Part shown: piece by piece, positions 46,771 to 58,509 of the stretch
Layout of the letters: the number at the start of each line of letters is the position of its first letter
Numbering within the stretch: position 1 is the first letter of the stretch
Assembly (NCBI RefSeq): GCF_000764305.2
Contig: NW_025932050.1
Coordinates: 310,001 to 374,000, forward strand
From: Hyalella azteca
Lineage: Eukaryota; Arthropoda; Malacostraca; Amphipoda; Hyalellidae
Length of the DNA: 64,000 nucleotides
Reading direction: 5' to 3'
Position numbers and translations under genes: made by a program
Notes under the pieces: generated by a model
The model's input: only the letters and a program-made list of their open reading frames with translations
What the model was told of the DNA's origin: nothing
The model's database searches: none

Positions 46771-47055
46771 TCACATGAGGATATAATACCCTCTTGACAT
46801 CACACTATTATTGATCATCTCAATCCTCGAGTGCCAACATACAATATTGATGATATCGTTGCGTTCGATCTCGACTGTGAACCGACGCAAATATTTCCCG
46901 TCTGAGGCTTCGGCTTGGCGCTGAGGTATGAACTCAATGGGTGAACTGCGCAAAATTCCTGCAGATTTTTTCAGCACCACGTATTTGTAGAGGCAAATGA
47001 AGCTTTGAGAGTCCTTTTGAGAGCATTCAAAAGTTACAATTAATCTCATTACCAT
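46771..47055 (-). CDS. Unassigned 94-codon frame
   Basis: Starts at ATG with A at -3 and G at +4 and ends TGA at 46771. The peptide has even composition (starts MVMRLIVTFECSQKD; central LRSSPIEFIPQRQAEASDGK) with no signal peptide or membrane helix. Frames of this length are expected by chance here, but codon use is more gene-like than most. Function unknown. Confidence 0.15.
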   Translation of the reverse strand: MVMRLIVTFECSQKDSQSFICLYKYVVLKKSAGILRSSPIEFIPQRQAEASDGKYLRRFTVEIERNDIINIVCWHSRIEMINNSVMSRGYYILM

Positions 47056-47514
47056 CGTGTAGATCCTGGGCGACCATGACTCGGCGAATTATGCATGGAC
47101 GACGGACACGGCCGGACTTATTCCAGTATCGTTCTAGTGTCCGTCGTAAGAATAACATTAGAATCAGGCAATGAAGAGGTGTGTTAGTCACCCATCAAGT
47201 GATGCTCTGCTTACACGTACAACAATCGGGCTTTGTTTATGTATAGGCATCCCATCAGAACATCATGCGCGCTATTTTTGCCAGCGACTATGCATTGCTG
47301 GCATTGGGGCGTTAGCTTGCACCCAACCGACGCCTGGTTTAGAATTGTGTCATTATTCAAAAATTAAAATTTTACTCACACAATTTCCTATGGTAAATGG
47401 TGCCATCAGTTGTCCCATTGGTGCGCCATCAATTAGCTATCTTTTCACAACTTAAGTTAGTTGAAATTTTTTAGAATAATTACCTCTCATCGCTCATATG
47501 TACTCAATACTGTT

Positions 47515-48038
47515 GCACCCACCACTCATTCATGCACGCAACGCTCATTCATGCACGCACCACTCATTCATGCACGAACACCCACTCATTCATGCACGAA
47601 GATCTACTCATGCACGCACCACTAACTCATGCACGCACCACTCATTCATGCACGCACCACTCATTCATGCACGAACACCCACTCATGCACGCACCACTCA
47701 TGCACGCACCACTCATGCACGCACGAACACCCACTCATGCACACACCACTCATGCACGCACCACTCATTCATTCACGCACCACTCATTCATGCACGAACA
47801 CCCACTCATGCACACACCACTCATGCACGCACCACTCATTCATGCACGCACCACACATTCACACACCACTCATGCACGCACCACTCATTCATTCACGCAC
47901 CACTCATTCATGCACGCACCACTCATTCATGCACGAACACCCACTCATGCACGCACCACTCATTCATGCACGAACACCCACTTATGCACGCACCACTCAT
48001 TCATGCACGAACACCCACTCATGCACGCACCTCTCACC
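47515..48038. repeat. CACTCATTCATGCACG minisatellite with mixed unit lengths
   Basis: Roughly thirty head-to-tail units built from CACTCATTCATGCACGCAC (19 bases), a 15-base form without ATTC, and a 21-base form with GAACACC. The mixture alternates in blocks. All three plus frames are open (up to 195 codons), giving HARTTHSCT-type peptides that are repeat artefacts. Confidence 0.97.
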
Positions 48039-48208
48039 CATAAGCGCATGATGCGCATTGTATATACAAAGTGCGCGACGCTTCCACGTTTTTTCGACGC
48101 GGCCGCTCTCGGTCGGTGATCAATCTTCGGTACAGCGCGGAGCTCGCGCAAATACCTGTGGGTTAATTTCAGATACCTTGAATAATGAACCTTAATTTTA
48201 CCTTTCAC

Positions 48209-49415
48209 TAAGATTTAATCGTCTACGCTAAAATATCCAGCAAAAATTTACACAAGGGAGCATTACGCAGATTTGTGTGTTCTCTTGCATGGGTTGAATT
48301 AGATGATAGATTAGTGATGGTAAAGTCAACCAATGTTTTTTTCAACCAATAATGGCTGAACAGAGCTCTCGTTGTTCTCTCAATGATCCATCCTATCATA
48401 TTGGAAACTTAACAAGTACAAGCCAACTTACTGATTGACTCTTTACCTTCGCTGATGAAGCAAGTTTTTTGCCTTTGTCTTGTGAGTACAAAAGCCTCGA
48501 TGGGACACTGAATAAACGGAAGAAAAATCTTTAAGGTTTTTTATAAGTGATTGCCTGGTTGATTCTTGAACTGAATTGAAATTATGTTCGTCATTTCCTT
48601 CACTAAAATCGACAGACTAACATGAATCAGAAGCGTTCAGTTTAATGAACTATGTACTAGTCAATTGTTGTAGAATAGCTAGCATAGCTTGCAGTGAAAT
48701 TTGTCCAGTTTGAAAGCAAAAGTTAAATTTTTCGAGTGATATTTTACTGCCTGATTATTAGTTTATTGAAAATTGATGGGTTTGAATATATATAACTAGA
48801 ATGAATAACGAATATACTTGAATGCGCAGCGGTATTAATAACATGATCGCGAAAGAAATCTTAGAAAAAAGCAATCCATATTGTTCACACATTTTTATAT
48901 TTGATTAAATAAATTACTAATTGTAATCCGTCTGTGATGATTTTTAACTGAAGATAATTCAGTTATGGGTCTAATGAAATGAATTATTTAAAACGTTAAG
49001 TTTTTCATAATCGTTAACAAAAGTTGACGCACTTGTGAATCTGATTAAATAAATCATTTAAAACATTTCGTTTCTGATAATATTTAACTGAAAAACACTC
49101 ACTTGCTCATATGATACAAATTTAAATCGGTTCATCTCCGTTAACCTATAATTGAAGATCAAAGATTTAGGATCTGATAAAATTAATCATTAACAACTTT
49201 TTTGTCTAGTAATCCGCAACTATACATTTTAAGCAACCACCTATAAATGTTCACTTCAGTGAACAATCTTCACCATGCAAATTGTCGTGAATAAATCGGT
49301 CAGGAGTGGAGCGTGTTTACATAGCGCGGCGTAAACAGCTTGCTTGGCCACTCATCCCGCTGGGACACCTCGACTTCACCGCAGTAATCTTATGCATTCA
49401 ATGGAAATGAGGCCC
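48209..49415. other. AT-rich non-coding stretch
   Basis: No gene, repeat or RNA that I can support. Confidence 0.45.
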
Positions 49416-49419
49416 TGGC

Positions 49420-49755
49420 TGATATCAGCCTACCGACATGCTCGGTAAGAGCGAAGTTTATGCTACATGTCCAGTGCATTTCAGATACAAATTTTAAGAT
49501 TCATGTCCAGTCATATTTTTTTTGCTGTATCAGCCTACCGACTTGTTCGAGAGGTAAGAGCGAAGTTTATACTACATGTCCAGTGTATTTCAGGAACAAA
49601 TTTTGTGATTCATGTCCAGTCATATATTTTTTTGCTGTATCAGCCTACCGACTTGTTCGAGAGGTAAGAGCGAAGTTTATGCTACATGTCCAGTGTATTT
49701 CAGGAACAAATTTTGTGATTCGTGTCAGTCATATAATTATTCTGCTGTTGAAGGT
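49420..49755. repeat. Triplicated 105-110-bp unit with splice-like signals
   Basis: TCAGCCTACCGAC occurs at 49425, 49530 and 49640. Each copy continues with GGTAAGAGCGAAGTTTAT, CTACATGTCCAGTG and a TTTCAG block. In copies 2 and 3 a pyrimidine-rich tract ends in GCTGTATCAG, then 20 bases (CCTACCGACTTGTTCGAGAG) precede GTAAGAG. Copy 1 has 16 bases in that position. Plus-strand frames of 66-99 codons over the array follow from the repetition. Confidence 0.9.
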
Positions 49756-49759
49756 ATAA

Positions 49760-52440
49760 TTTGGCACCGTAGAAAATTTTTTTATTGTATTTTGCTGTTG
49801 ACAATAAATCGTTTATTTGCAATCGTACAAGATTTTCAACTGGGAAAATCAAAATTCTTTCAAGGAAAGAAAAGTTCGAAGCGGTTCAAATAGAGAATTT
49901 TTGATGGCTCACCATTTCTATCGACGTTAATGCATGTTATATTGGAGATGAATGCATTCAAATGTGGACATATTGATAAGTTTTAACTCAGAATTGGCTT
50001 TATCAATGATCCTGAATAATAATGAAGTTCGCGTGCAGAAGTTGTCAGATTCTCATGATAATTTTTTATTTATTGACTTCCCATATTTCTTGTGAAGCAT
50101 TCTTCAGGAATAAACTACATTATAAAAAAACCTACCATAATTAATGAAGGAAACACATACTTGTGTTAGTAATCTACTTGTGAGTAAAATGAATATTTCA
50201 AATAGTAATCTTCCCAAGTAAAACTATTTTGAAGCAGTTATTACGCCAAAATTTGAAATTTTCTTAATATTACATACGCTATTAACAGAATGAAAAGTAT
50301 AATATCATCACTTTTTTCTTGCGGTTTGCGTTAAATATAGTTACGTAAAAGAAGGGACAACGCCTGGCGTAGGAAATATTAATTCAAATTAACGTATCAC
50401 AATTTGGCGTACTTCATCTCACCTGAATATTTTTACATAAATGTCACTGAACAATTTTCCTTCGTTAAGTTTAACAACACAAAGTGACCATTTGAAAAAT
50501 AAGAGGTAAATTAAATATAGGGTTTGGCCAGTTCACTTAAATTATGTATCGGTCGACTAGCAGATCTTTCCAGTAATGTTTGATCAAAAGAGAGGATGGT
50601 TTTAAATCTATGTCATTCTAGTTCGATGCAGGCATGCAATTTTTAAGAATAAGAAATTTACGTAAGGTAACGGGTTAACTTATAGCTTTTCAACTAATTT
50701 TTTTAGTTGGCAAACTGCACGTTATTGAATTGCTTTTCTTTAACAAAAAGCGTCGAATTATTAGGCTTCTAAAAACCGCGAAAGAAACTTTCACATCAAT
50801 ACGATCGAGCGAATACCCCGGAAATCGCTACAGGCAATGTACATCAAATTCATCTACATGCAATTATGAAGGCGTGCAATAGCTACGAGAATAACACCAG
50901 GATATTTTTCTGCAGCGATACATGCCTTGCTTGATTGCAATGCCAATCATAGCAGACAGAAGCTCAGCCTGTGAAGGCTCACGAGGAATGCCATAAGATA
51001 ATCTTCATGTGTTGCCGAGGCGTGCACATTTTTACCGGATTATACAGTACTCAGTGTCTAGGAACCTTGCAGGTTAGAAACATTCTTTGGATAACAGTTT
51101 GTTTTGTCAATAGGTTATTGTTAAGTAATGATTGTTTTGTATTTCTTAACGATACCCATGAGTATAGGATGACGATTTCTAAATGGAAAGGAGTGAAAGA
51201 AATAGTTTAACGCCAGCTGAAAATTCTGTAAATTTCTGTATTTAAGTGCCACATACAAACACGTTCTCATCATCCCTATCTGACTTTAGTATGATTGAAC
51301 GTAGTGTAATAAGACGCACTCCAAGAATAAATACATAACACACACGGCTGGTCACACACATGACACACGATACACAGCGTACAACACATGCGGGTGCCCT
51401 GGCATGTACATGGCTTTGTTTACGCTGCTCTTCCGCCGAGCTGGGCTCGCACTCTCGGGTCTACCGTGCGCCAATTTCTGGTCAATCAAAACCAATACAT
51501 AGGCTGTTTCTTCGCAGTAAATTTGAGTGAAGTTGCGACAAAATTAATAACTGTTGTTTACGTCATAAATTCCAGTAAATAGTCTTTCAGAATTAAGCCC
51601 TGCAAAACATGCGTGTCCACTTATCTGGGAAATGTTAAAGTAAATGAAATTCTATAGTTTTTTCATTGAGCTTTGAAGCGAGAATGTTTAATCCACTGTC
51701 ATTTAAACACAATCGAAATGTCAGACTAAATTAATAGATCATCCTGATATCGTCGTCCTCTGTTTTCGCTCAACCTAATTAAGCTTACGTCAATTTGAGA
51801 AATGCAAGGGAATAATCGACTTATCCATTGCAAAAATCTGACATAGAAATAATCGTGCGACTTTTAGTGACTTCATTATCGTTCGAACTCGAGCACGAAG
51901 ACAGAACGGATTCCGATTGTCTTTACGGACCGACAACAAACTCTCGACCGTGTACATTGGTCTATCTCAGACCGGTCCAAGCAGTTTAAATTGTTGTGCT
52001 GAATTCATTATGATATCAACACGTGAAATTCAGGAGTTCAAGAACAATATATTCTGAATAAGTTGCAGCTGCGGCAGCTGCATGTTATGTGTACCTTAGA
52101 TCGTCGCCGAGGTCTGCAGGCCAAAACCATCTAATATACACAGCGTCTGTTTGTCTGCTAATTAAAACATGCAAATTTCTGGATCTTGCAGACATTCAGG
52201 GAGATGAAAGGCAGCAGCGATAGCAGCCGTAGATGTAATCGCAGCTGACAATAACCACTACTGCTCTATTTATCATTGCTGACAATGAGCAACAAGGCCA
52301 AGTTTGACATTGATCACATAGAGTACCACAGATCAACGTATTTTTTATGACAAAAAGTGCACATGCCATTACTCAGATGAAAACAGACTGACAAAGAGCA
52401 ACATGGTCAAGTTCATACGCTGTTATAGAAAGAGGAATAA
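49760..52440. other. AT-rich non-coding stretch
   Basis: No supportable gene. Frames of 60-80 codons occur on the plus strand at 50971 and 51388 without splice support. Confidence 0.4.
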
Positions 52441-52444
52441 GACT

Positions 52445-52476
52445 TGGTTTTAATTATGGAAGTATAATTAAAACCA
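52445..52476. repeat. 13-bp perfect inverted repeat TGGTTTTAATTAT
   Basis: Arms 52445-52457 and 52464-52476 are exact complements around a 6-base spacer GGAAGT. Confidence 0.9.
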
Positions 52477-53645
52477 GCAAGTGGGTTTGCCAGTCTACAT
52501 GAAACATTTCTTCGATTTGATTGTCTATTAAGGTAAAAATTTTAAATTTTCTATTAGTGGCAATCGTTTACATGAGCATTGAATTGATAACGTTCCAAAC
52601 TATTTATTATTTATTTTACCGACACAAATTTATCGCCCAATGAGTGTTAATAATAGCGGATCAGGTGATGGGGTAGTGATTAAGTAAAATCAACCATTGT
52701 TCTTAATCAACCCCATCGAATGTATGGCACATTTCAAACAATGACAGATCTCATTGTTTCGTAAATACCTCTACTTACAGTGTAGCTATTCCGTGATCAA
52801 ATAAATATTTTAATTTATATTTTTTTGAGGAACATCACAATATTACGTGGATACACTGAGAGACACTACATCTTGTACAGTCTTGTTTGATTGCCTCTCC
52901 AGGGCCGCTGCTCGAGCGTCAGTTTGCGACTCATTAATTGGTGATTTGAATTCCGTTCTTTGTTGATGAAGAAGCTGCGATGCGTTCTACATTTGGTACT
53001 ACTCAATAAATTATTTCCTTACAATAGGCCCTTTTTAAACACATCGAAGGAGTGCATCCGTTGATTCCTCGGGGAAACTTGTTTATATTTTCAATGCGTT
53101 TTTCTTGATTGAGATGACCAGGCTATAATTGCAAGGCTTTGTACGCAGCCGATTAGTGCGGGCGCTGCGCAGGTTCACCACAAAATTGCAGCTATTGAAC
53201 TCAGTACAAAATGCGCTATGGAGTTTAAATGCATTTGAATTTTCCTCATGGTGCAGCTACGAAATTAAAATTTTTTTATCGTTCATTTCCCTACACATTG
53301 CAATATTAAAATAAAAGTTATTGCGAATTATTTTCATAATATTTTCCTTAAAAATATATGTATTTTGTTTCGATTTTACATTGTATGTGAGGATTTACAA
53401 ATAATTACATACTATGAATCAATCTAGATGATAAAATTATTCAGGATGTGATTAAAAATCACACTTACTTATTCTGCCGAAAGATTACTTTTATCTCAAG
53501 GCAGCGGCAGCATCCGAGGGGAAAAACAAATGCAATGCATGAGACTGCATTGTAAAGGACTAGCCGTACTGCCTTAAGTTCTTCAATCTTTGTTAAATAT
53601 GAACGTCCTTTTAGTAGTAAAGCGTCTTGATTGTTTTTCGGAACC
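52477..53645. other. AT-rich non-coding stretch
   Basis: Nothing supportable beyond short frames. Confidence 0.45.
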
Positions 53646-53649
53646 ATTG

Positions 53650-53748
53650 ATACTTTTAAAACAAGATACTTTTGAACGTGATACTATTAAACATGATACT
53701 TTTGAACATGATACTTTTGAACCTGATACCTTCGAACATGATACTATG
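53650..53748. repeat. 15-bp minisatellite GATACTTTTGAACAT
   Basis: About six or seven diverged copies. On the plus strand the unit translates in one frame as DTFEH-type pentapeptides inside a 66-codon frame; on the minus strand it reads SKVSC. A unit divisible by three explains both, and nothing else supports a protein. Confidence 0.9.
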
Positions 53749-54192
53749 GTAAAACATATTATCAACAGGGGACCATTTACTATTTCGTAGTTTCCATCAA
53801 GTAAGCATAAGCTTTGCTAAAGAATTTTTCAATGTTATGCGTTTACCTGTAAATCCATGGAATGACATAAGCGACAAAGTTGACATAAACTTTTTTTTAA
53901 TTTAACCTAAAAAATTACCTTAACAGGTTATTTCCTACAATATATACAAGGAAATTTACCTTAAACACACATCAAATTTATTCAAATGATTCATCAAAGA
54001 TGTCCTTCGAATTGCAAATATTACCGCATTGCAGTCAAGATATTTCCCTTAATAATGCAGATAAAAACGCTGCCTAAGTTGCTGCGATGGCATTTGACGG
54101 TCATGGCCTCACTAGATGAAAATCATCGGCGTATCAAGGTTGTCTGATCATTTGCCTTTGGGTGGCCGGCGATGATGCGCCTATGATTAAAT

Positions 54193-54720
54193 ATGAACTG
54201 GATGCGCACTGACGAGAGGCGCGAGTTGAACTTTGGTATTTTGCTGCATAATGCGCCCGCGCAACAACGCTGTGCATGCGCTATGTGCGTTGTGCGGAGC
54301 CTAGTATGTACGTATACGTTAATTAGTAATTTTAATGGCATCCAAAAAATGAATTCGTGCACATTTACGCTTAATGATCGTTTTTTAAATGTTTTAGCGA
54401 CTAGTACTTCGCGAAGCACCTTTCTGAATGTCATTTTAGTACGAGGTTTGTGCTTGTTCCATTATTTATTAACATTACTTTACGGTGAAATCAGTACACG
54501 TGCGTGCAAGCAGGAGGAAATTTTGTTAATGCAAGTTTTCGAACAATTTATTTTAAAAAATTCTGTGAAGAACGAACTCATATACATTTCCGATTTATTT
54601 TTTATTAAAGCGATTAAGGTTGCAAGCACTAATCGAGATATTCGAAATTTGTACTGGCCATTTTCACAAAAAATTCTCAACGCATATTCAGCTTTAATTC
54701 TTCCTAAACGCGACTTCTAA
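54193..54720 (+). CDS. Unassigned 175-codon frame, second longest in the window
   Basis: Starts at ATG 54193 and ends TAA. The N-terminal 40 residues lie in a CpG-rich patch and include a cysteine cluster (RCACAMCVV). The middle has one fairly hydrophobic segment around FLNVILVRGLCLFHYLLTLL, residues 77-96. The C-terminal part is AT-rich in codon choice. No family is recognised, and a frame of this length is only marginally improbable by chance. It could be an exon or a decayed gene. Confidence 0.25.
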   Translation: MNWMRTDERRELNFGILLHNAPAQQRCACAMCVVRSLVCTYTLISNFNGIQKMNSCTFTLNDRFLNVLATSTSRSTFLNVILVRGLCLFHYLLTLLYGEISTRACKQEEILLMQVFEQFILKNSVKNELIYISDLFFIKAIKVASTNRDIRNLYWPFSQKILNAYSALILPKRDF

Positions 54721-54966
54721 GTAAATCTACATATAATTGCTTTTGTTTAGAAGTTGGACATTATTTAGCATTTAAAAAGTTGTTGGAAAGTTAGAAAAAT
54801 AATTGAAAAGCTACGAGGGAGAAACCTATTCTACAGAGCCGTTTGTACTACATCGTTGAAATGTGTTACATATAGAAGTAAATGTAGTACAAACTATAAA
54901 TTCGATTTGAAAACAGTAATTACTAACCATTTTGCGCAATAACACATATATTGAAATAAAATATAC

Positions 54967-55293
54967 GTTTAAAAATTACTTTTTAAGGACACACTTCTAA
55001 AAATCCAGTATTTCCAATGTTACTGATGTACGATGAATTTTTAATTTTATTTTCGAATATTAACAAAATTAATTTTTCAATTTTTTTATATATAATTTTT
55101 TTTTCAATATTATTTATTCTGTCAATTGATTCATGCATTGTCTTCAACTTTATGCATGTGTGCCAAATTTCAGATCGATTGGACATGTAGAAGTGTGTTA
55201 AATATTGATTATAAGATTTGTAGCAGACAGACAGACAGACGGACAGACAAACAAACAACAAGAAGTGAAGTTAAAGAGAAGTGTTGTAAAAAA
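54967..55293 (+). mobile_element. Dispersed repeat family 2, copy 1
   Basis: Matches the copy at 59521: both begin GTTTAAAAATTACTTTTTAA, pass through a T/A-rich middle, then GTGTGCCAAATTTCAGAT, GATTGGACATGTAGAAGTGT, a GATTATAAGATTTGTAG block, and a CAGA/CGGA/CAAA tetranucleotide core. They end AAGTTAAAGAGAAGTGTTRT followed by an A run. Non-coding; an A-rich end after a short repeat would suit a SINE-like element, but no polymerase III boxes are evident. Confidence 0.85.
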
Positions 55294-56245
55294 ATCGTCT
55301 TACGTCTTCTTCTCCTGGACGCTTAATTCGACCGGCCTAAAACATCAATAAATGCTTGTGTCACCAGTGATCTAAGGCGACGTAAATCGTGCATACTTGA
55401 ACCAGTATATGCGACATAGGATGGATGGCATTGCAGCAATGAACGACTGGATCGCTGCCCGACTGAACGCCTCTTATCGAGGACGCGTTCACGCCGAGTC
55501 TGCTTCTGAAAACCTTGTAAATCTGCTCGGCGAGGAGAAGCGAGCTGATCAAAATTAAAAATTTTCATAGCTGAATCGCGTGAAATTATAGCGTGGCAAA
55601 GTGTTTTAGGTCCTTGAAGATGAGAGCTAATGAAAATATATCAGGTCCCCATTAATTAAAAAAAAATATTTGATAAAATGTATCAGCAGTCACGAGAATA
55701 CCAATTTTAAAAATAACCATCAAATTATTAACCTGACGCTACTCAAAAAGTGGCATTACAAGGTCGAATTATGATCTTCTTAACACCGCTCTGTCATTAT
55801 TATTTAGCCGTTCAATTTTCCAAGTGCATATTATTATTTGAATTAATTACTGAATAAAACAAAACTACTTCCTTGAAAATAGTTCAAGCGACTTGAGTGA
55901 GTGAACGCAGGACAAGAATGTGGCACAGAGCGTCCTCGTGTGGCGAGCGTTAGCGTCTTATCCTGACGCCGCAGATAACAAGGCAAGTATTAATGGTCAT
56001 CTACGGCCACCGCTAACGCTGCCACACACGATCCTCGAGCGTATGGCGAAGCATACACGACAATAATTGTGGCGCTGAAATTTTTCTGCTACTTTCAACT
56101 ACCTACGCGAATTTCACAAATAATGGACATAAAAAAACGGCATCAGCTGATATTCTTTATTGAACATGGAAGTTGAGTTTCTAAAAACAATATAATGGAC
56201 ATTACAATCCAGACAATAACGATGTGGTGATTGCCAGATCAGTTT
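55294..56245. other. Non-coding; small GC-richer patches
   Basis: A GC-richer piece at 55330-55560 opens two overlapping minus frames (63 and 81 codons), so neither is chosen. The rest is AT-rich. Confidence 0.35.
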
Positions 56246-56249
56246 GTTG

Positions 56250-56600
56250 CGTAAGGCTTGTGTGATGCATTGTCGAACTGCGTCCCTTGTGCAACAGTGA
56301 TTGCAAGATAACCGCATGACTGCTGCATGATGATTGAAGGTTGATGGAGTATATTATTTCATAAATACTGCAAGATGATTGAAGGATAATCGCGCAACTA
56401 CACCCTATCTGGCGATTGCCTGCTGATTGCAGTGCTCTTGCATTACTACTTCGTGATGATTGGATGCTGATTGCAGTGCTATTGCATTACTACTTCGTGA
56501 TGATTGGATGCTGATTGCAGGGCTATTGCATTACTACTTCATGATGATTGGATGCTGATTGCACGTTGACTGCACAACTATTACTTCCTGATAAAAAATT
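56250..56600. repeat. 44-bp tandem repeat with diverged left part
   Basis: GCTGATTGCA occurs at 56422, 56466, 56510 and 56554, an exact 44-bp period, with TGCTATTGCATTACTACTTC and TGATGATTGGAT between. To the left, from about 56250, GATTGAAGG and GATTGC motifs continue as diverged copies. Confidence 0.9.
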
Positions 56601-57163
56601 AATGAAGAAAAATCGTTTAATGTTTTCATTGCTGTTGCCTGACGATTTTATGGTAAAAATTTATGATTTAATGACGATCTAACACCGGTTGCAATATGAT
56701 TTCCAGATTTTTGTTCGCTGACATCAATATAATCGAATGATGGTTTTCATGACAATTAATTGATGATACACTGCCATTTTGTGTTATTATTCACATTATA
56801 AGTCAGTTATTATAATAAATTTTTCCACTAACTTATGGGAACAGACAAGAAAAGTTTCACGTCTAAAATTTTTCAACCTCCGTCGGGATGAATTGGTAGA
56901 ATTTAACCTGAACTCGGTACGATTATATCGTTGAAAACTATCTATCCTGAAAAAGGTTAATTTAATTACTCATTAGTGAATCATTTATATTTCCAATGAT
57001 AATTTTGAATTTTCTTTCCTGCTGTGAGCGCAGTGACGGGAAAATAATTCAAGTCAAAATTCATCGGATTCATTAACTTCTTCTGTAGAATATCCGTGAT
57101 GTAAAAAACTGCATTTTTTTTTATTTTAATTTATCGAAAATTCTTCTATAATTGAATTACAAT

Positions 57164-57209
57164 ATTCAATTGAGTCGTTACATATTCATTATTCAATTGA
57201 GTCGTTACA
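57164..57209. repeat. 27-bp tandem duplication ATTCAATTGAGTCGTTACA
   Basis: Two copies at 57164 and 57191. Confidence 0.9.
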
Positions 57210-58220
57210 AAATTAACAATGGTTTCACTGATTGGTGTAATGATATTAAGGAAATTAATACGTGCGAACATACAAATGTTCTTGTTCTGCTAGGATGCCA
57301 TGCAATGGATATACGAGTTCAGTGCCAAATTGATGGAGCCCTATATACTTGCGCAATTTTCGTTAACTTAGTACATACGAGCAGATACCAACTGGGTATA
57401 AAATTTGAAGTAAGCGTTAATCAATATCATGTTTAGGTAAATAGATTGACGATTGATTGAAGGTTGCTAAATTTTTGTTATCATTGTTTTGTTAATGTGA
57501 CGAATGAATTCTAGCAGTCCCTTGCACTATGCCCATGAAAAAAAAAAGATTTTTTTATATATTTTCAAGTCTACTATGATTTTACTAATTATTAACAAAG
57601 AAAGAATTTGAATCTACATTGCGTCATAATTTAATATACAGAGGAGTTGTTGTAGAAATAATGTACAAAATGAATGAAGAATAACTTAGTCTCCATTCAG
57701 GATTTTATTCAAGCAGTTGAATATTAATTCAACTCTGTGTTCCTAGAATTTTTCTATTTTCACATCTACAACTTTCATCTTTGTTGCTTATCTTTTTTCT
57801 TACAGTTGAAAACAAACAGTTTTTCTCTGGGCTACATAATTGTACAAATTTGTGTTGCAAATGAGGCCTAGAATCACTCCTGTCAGTTGCACCAGCATCC
57901 AGGTAAAATAATTGCTCTTAATTGCATGAATTTAAAGATCCTGCGCATGTATCATGAGGTACATTACTTTCAACTTCAAATCATTATCATTCCCGCTCAT
58001 TAGATGGACGCATTTTTACGGCAAACAGGCTGATACCGCAGGCTAATTTGCATTGCAAATCGCATTAAATGTGCGTATAGAGATCACAGCTTTATAAGTG
58101 CAGTCGAATGCGCTGTAACGTGTGGTTCTTGTGCCGTTCCTGATGTTTATTGATAAGGCAGCGTCGTTATTTTTCTCTAAAATCGATTAAGATCCAAATC
58201 AAGTCTGGAACTCATCAGGG
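57210..58220. other. AT-rich non-coding stretch
   Basis: No gene is supported. A 94-codon plus frame (57152-57436) overlaps the duplication and continues in a weak region; no domain is recognised. Confidence 0.4.
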
Positions 58221-58231
58221 CACTTGCGTTA

Positions 58232-58486
58232 TCAGATGCCGGCCATCGTACACGGTAACGCGAAAGGTGGCAACATTCCTCGGTTTGCACACCCATTGAG
58301 AATTTCCAGTAATTCCGGTTTTTCTGTGTTGCCCACGGGATACTTATTTGCGTTCTGTGTCAAAGCCTGGAAAGTCTTTTGCCGTTTGTCGATGGTCGTT
58401 CCATTGTCACCAGTTTTTACGAGTCTTCGAGCAACTTGCCGAGCGGAGGAACGATTTGACGCGAATGAACTACTACTGGTGAACGG
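58232..58486 (-). CDS. Candidate coding segment open on both strands
   Basis: On the minus strand 84 codons are open from after a TGA at 58487-58489 to a TGA at 58232, with no early ATG. The peptide is basic and polar (RQVARRLVKTGDNGTTIDKR, then KPELLEILNGCANRGM). The plus strand is also open (58224-58508, 94 codons from TTG). The minus reading has the more protein-like composition and could be part of an exon. Both-strand openness in a GC-richer patch lowers confidence. No family is recognised. Confidence 0.2.
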   Translation of the reverse strand, partial: PFTSSSSFASNRSSARQVARRLVKTGDNGTTIDKRQKTFQALTQNANKYPVGNTEKPELLEILNGCANRGMLPPFALPCTMAGI

Positions 58487-58509
58487 TCATCGCAGTAGGC
58501 GATGTTGAA

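Noticed and set aside
47171..47455. 94-codon plus frame with several cysteines
   Set aside because: Within chance length, with no start context or splice support, and it sits just before a minisatellite.
47498..48119. Plus-strand frames of 140-195 codons
   Set aside because: All three phases of the same minisatellite are open; the peptides are HARTTHSCT-like repeats.
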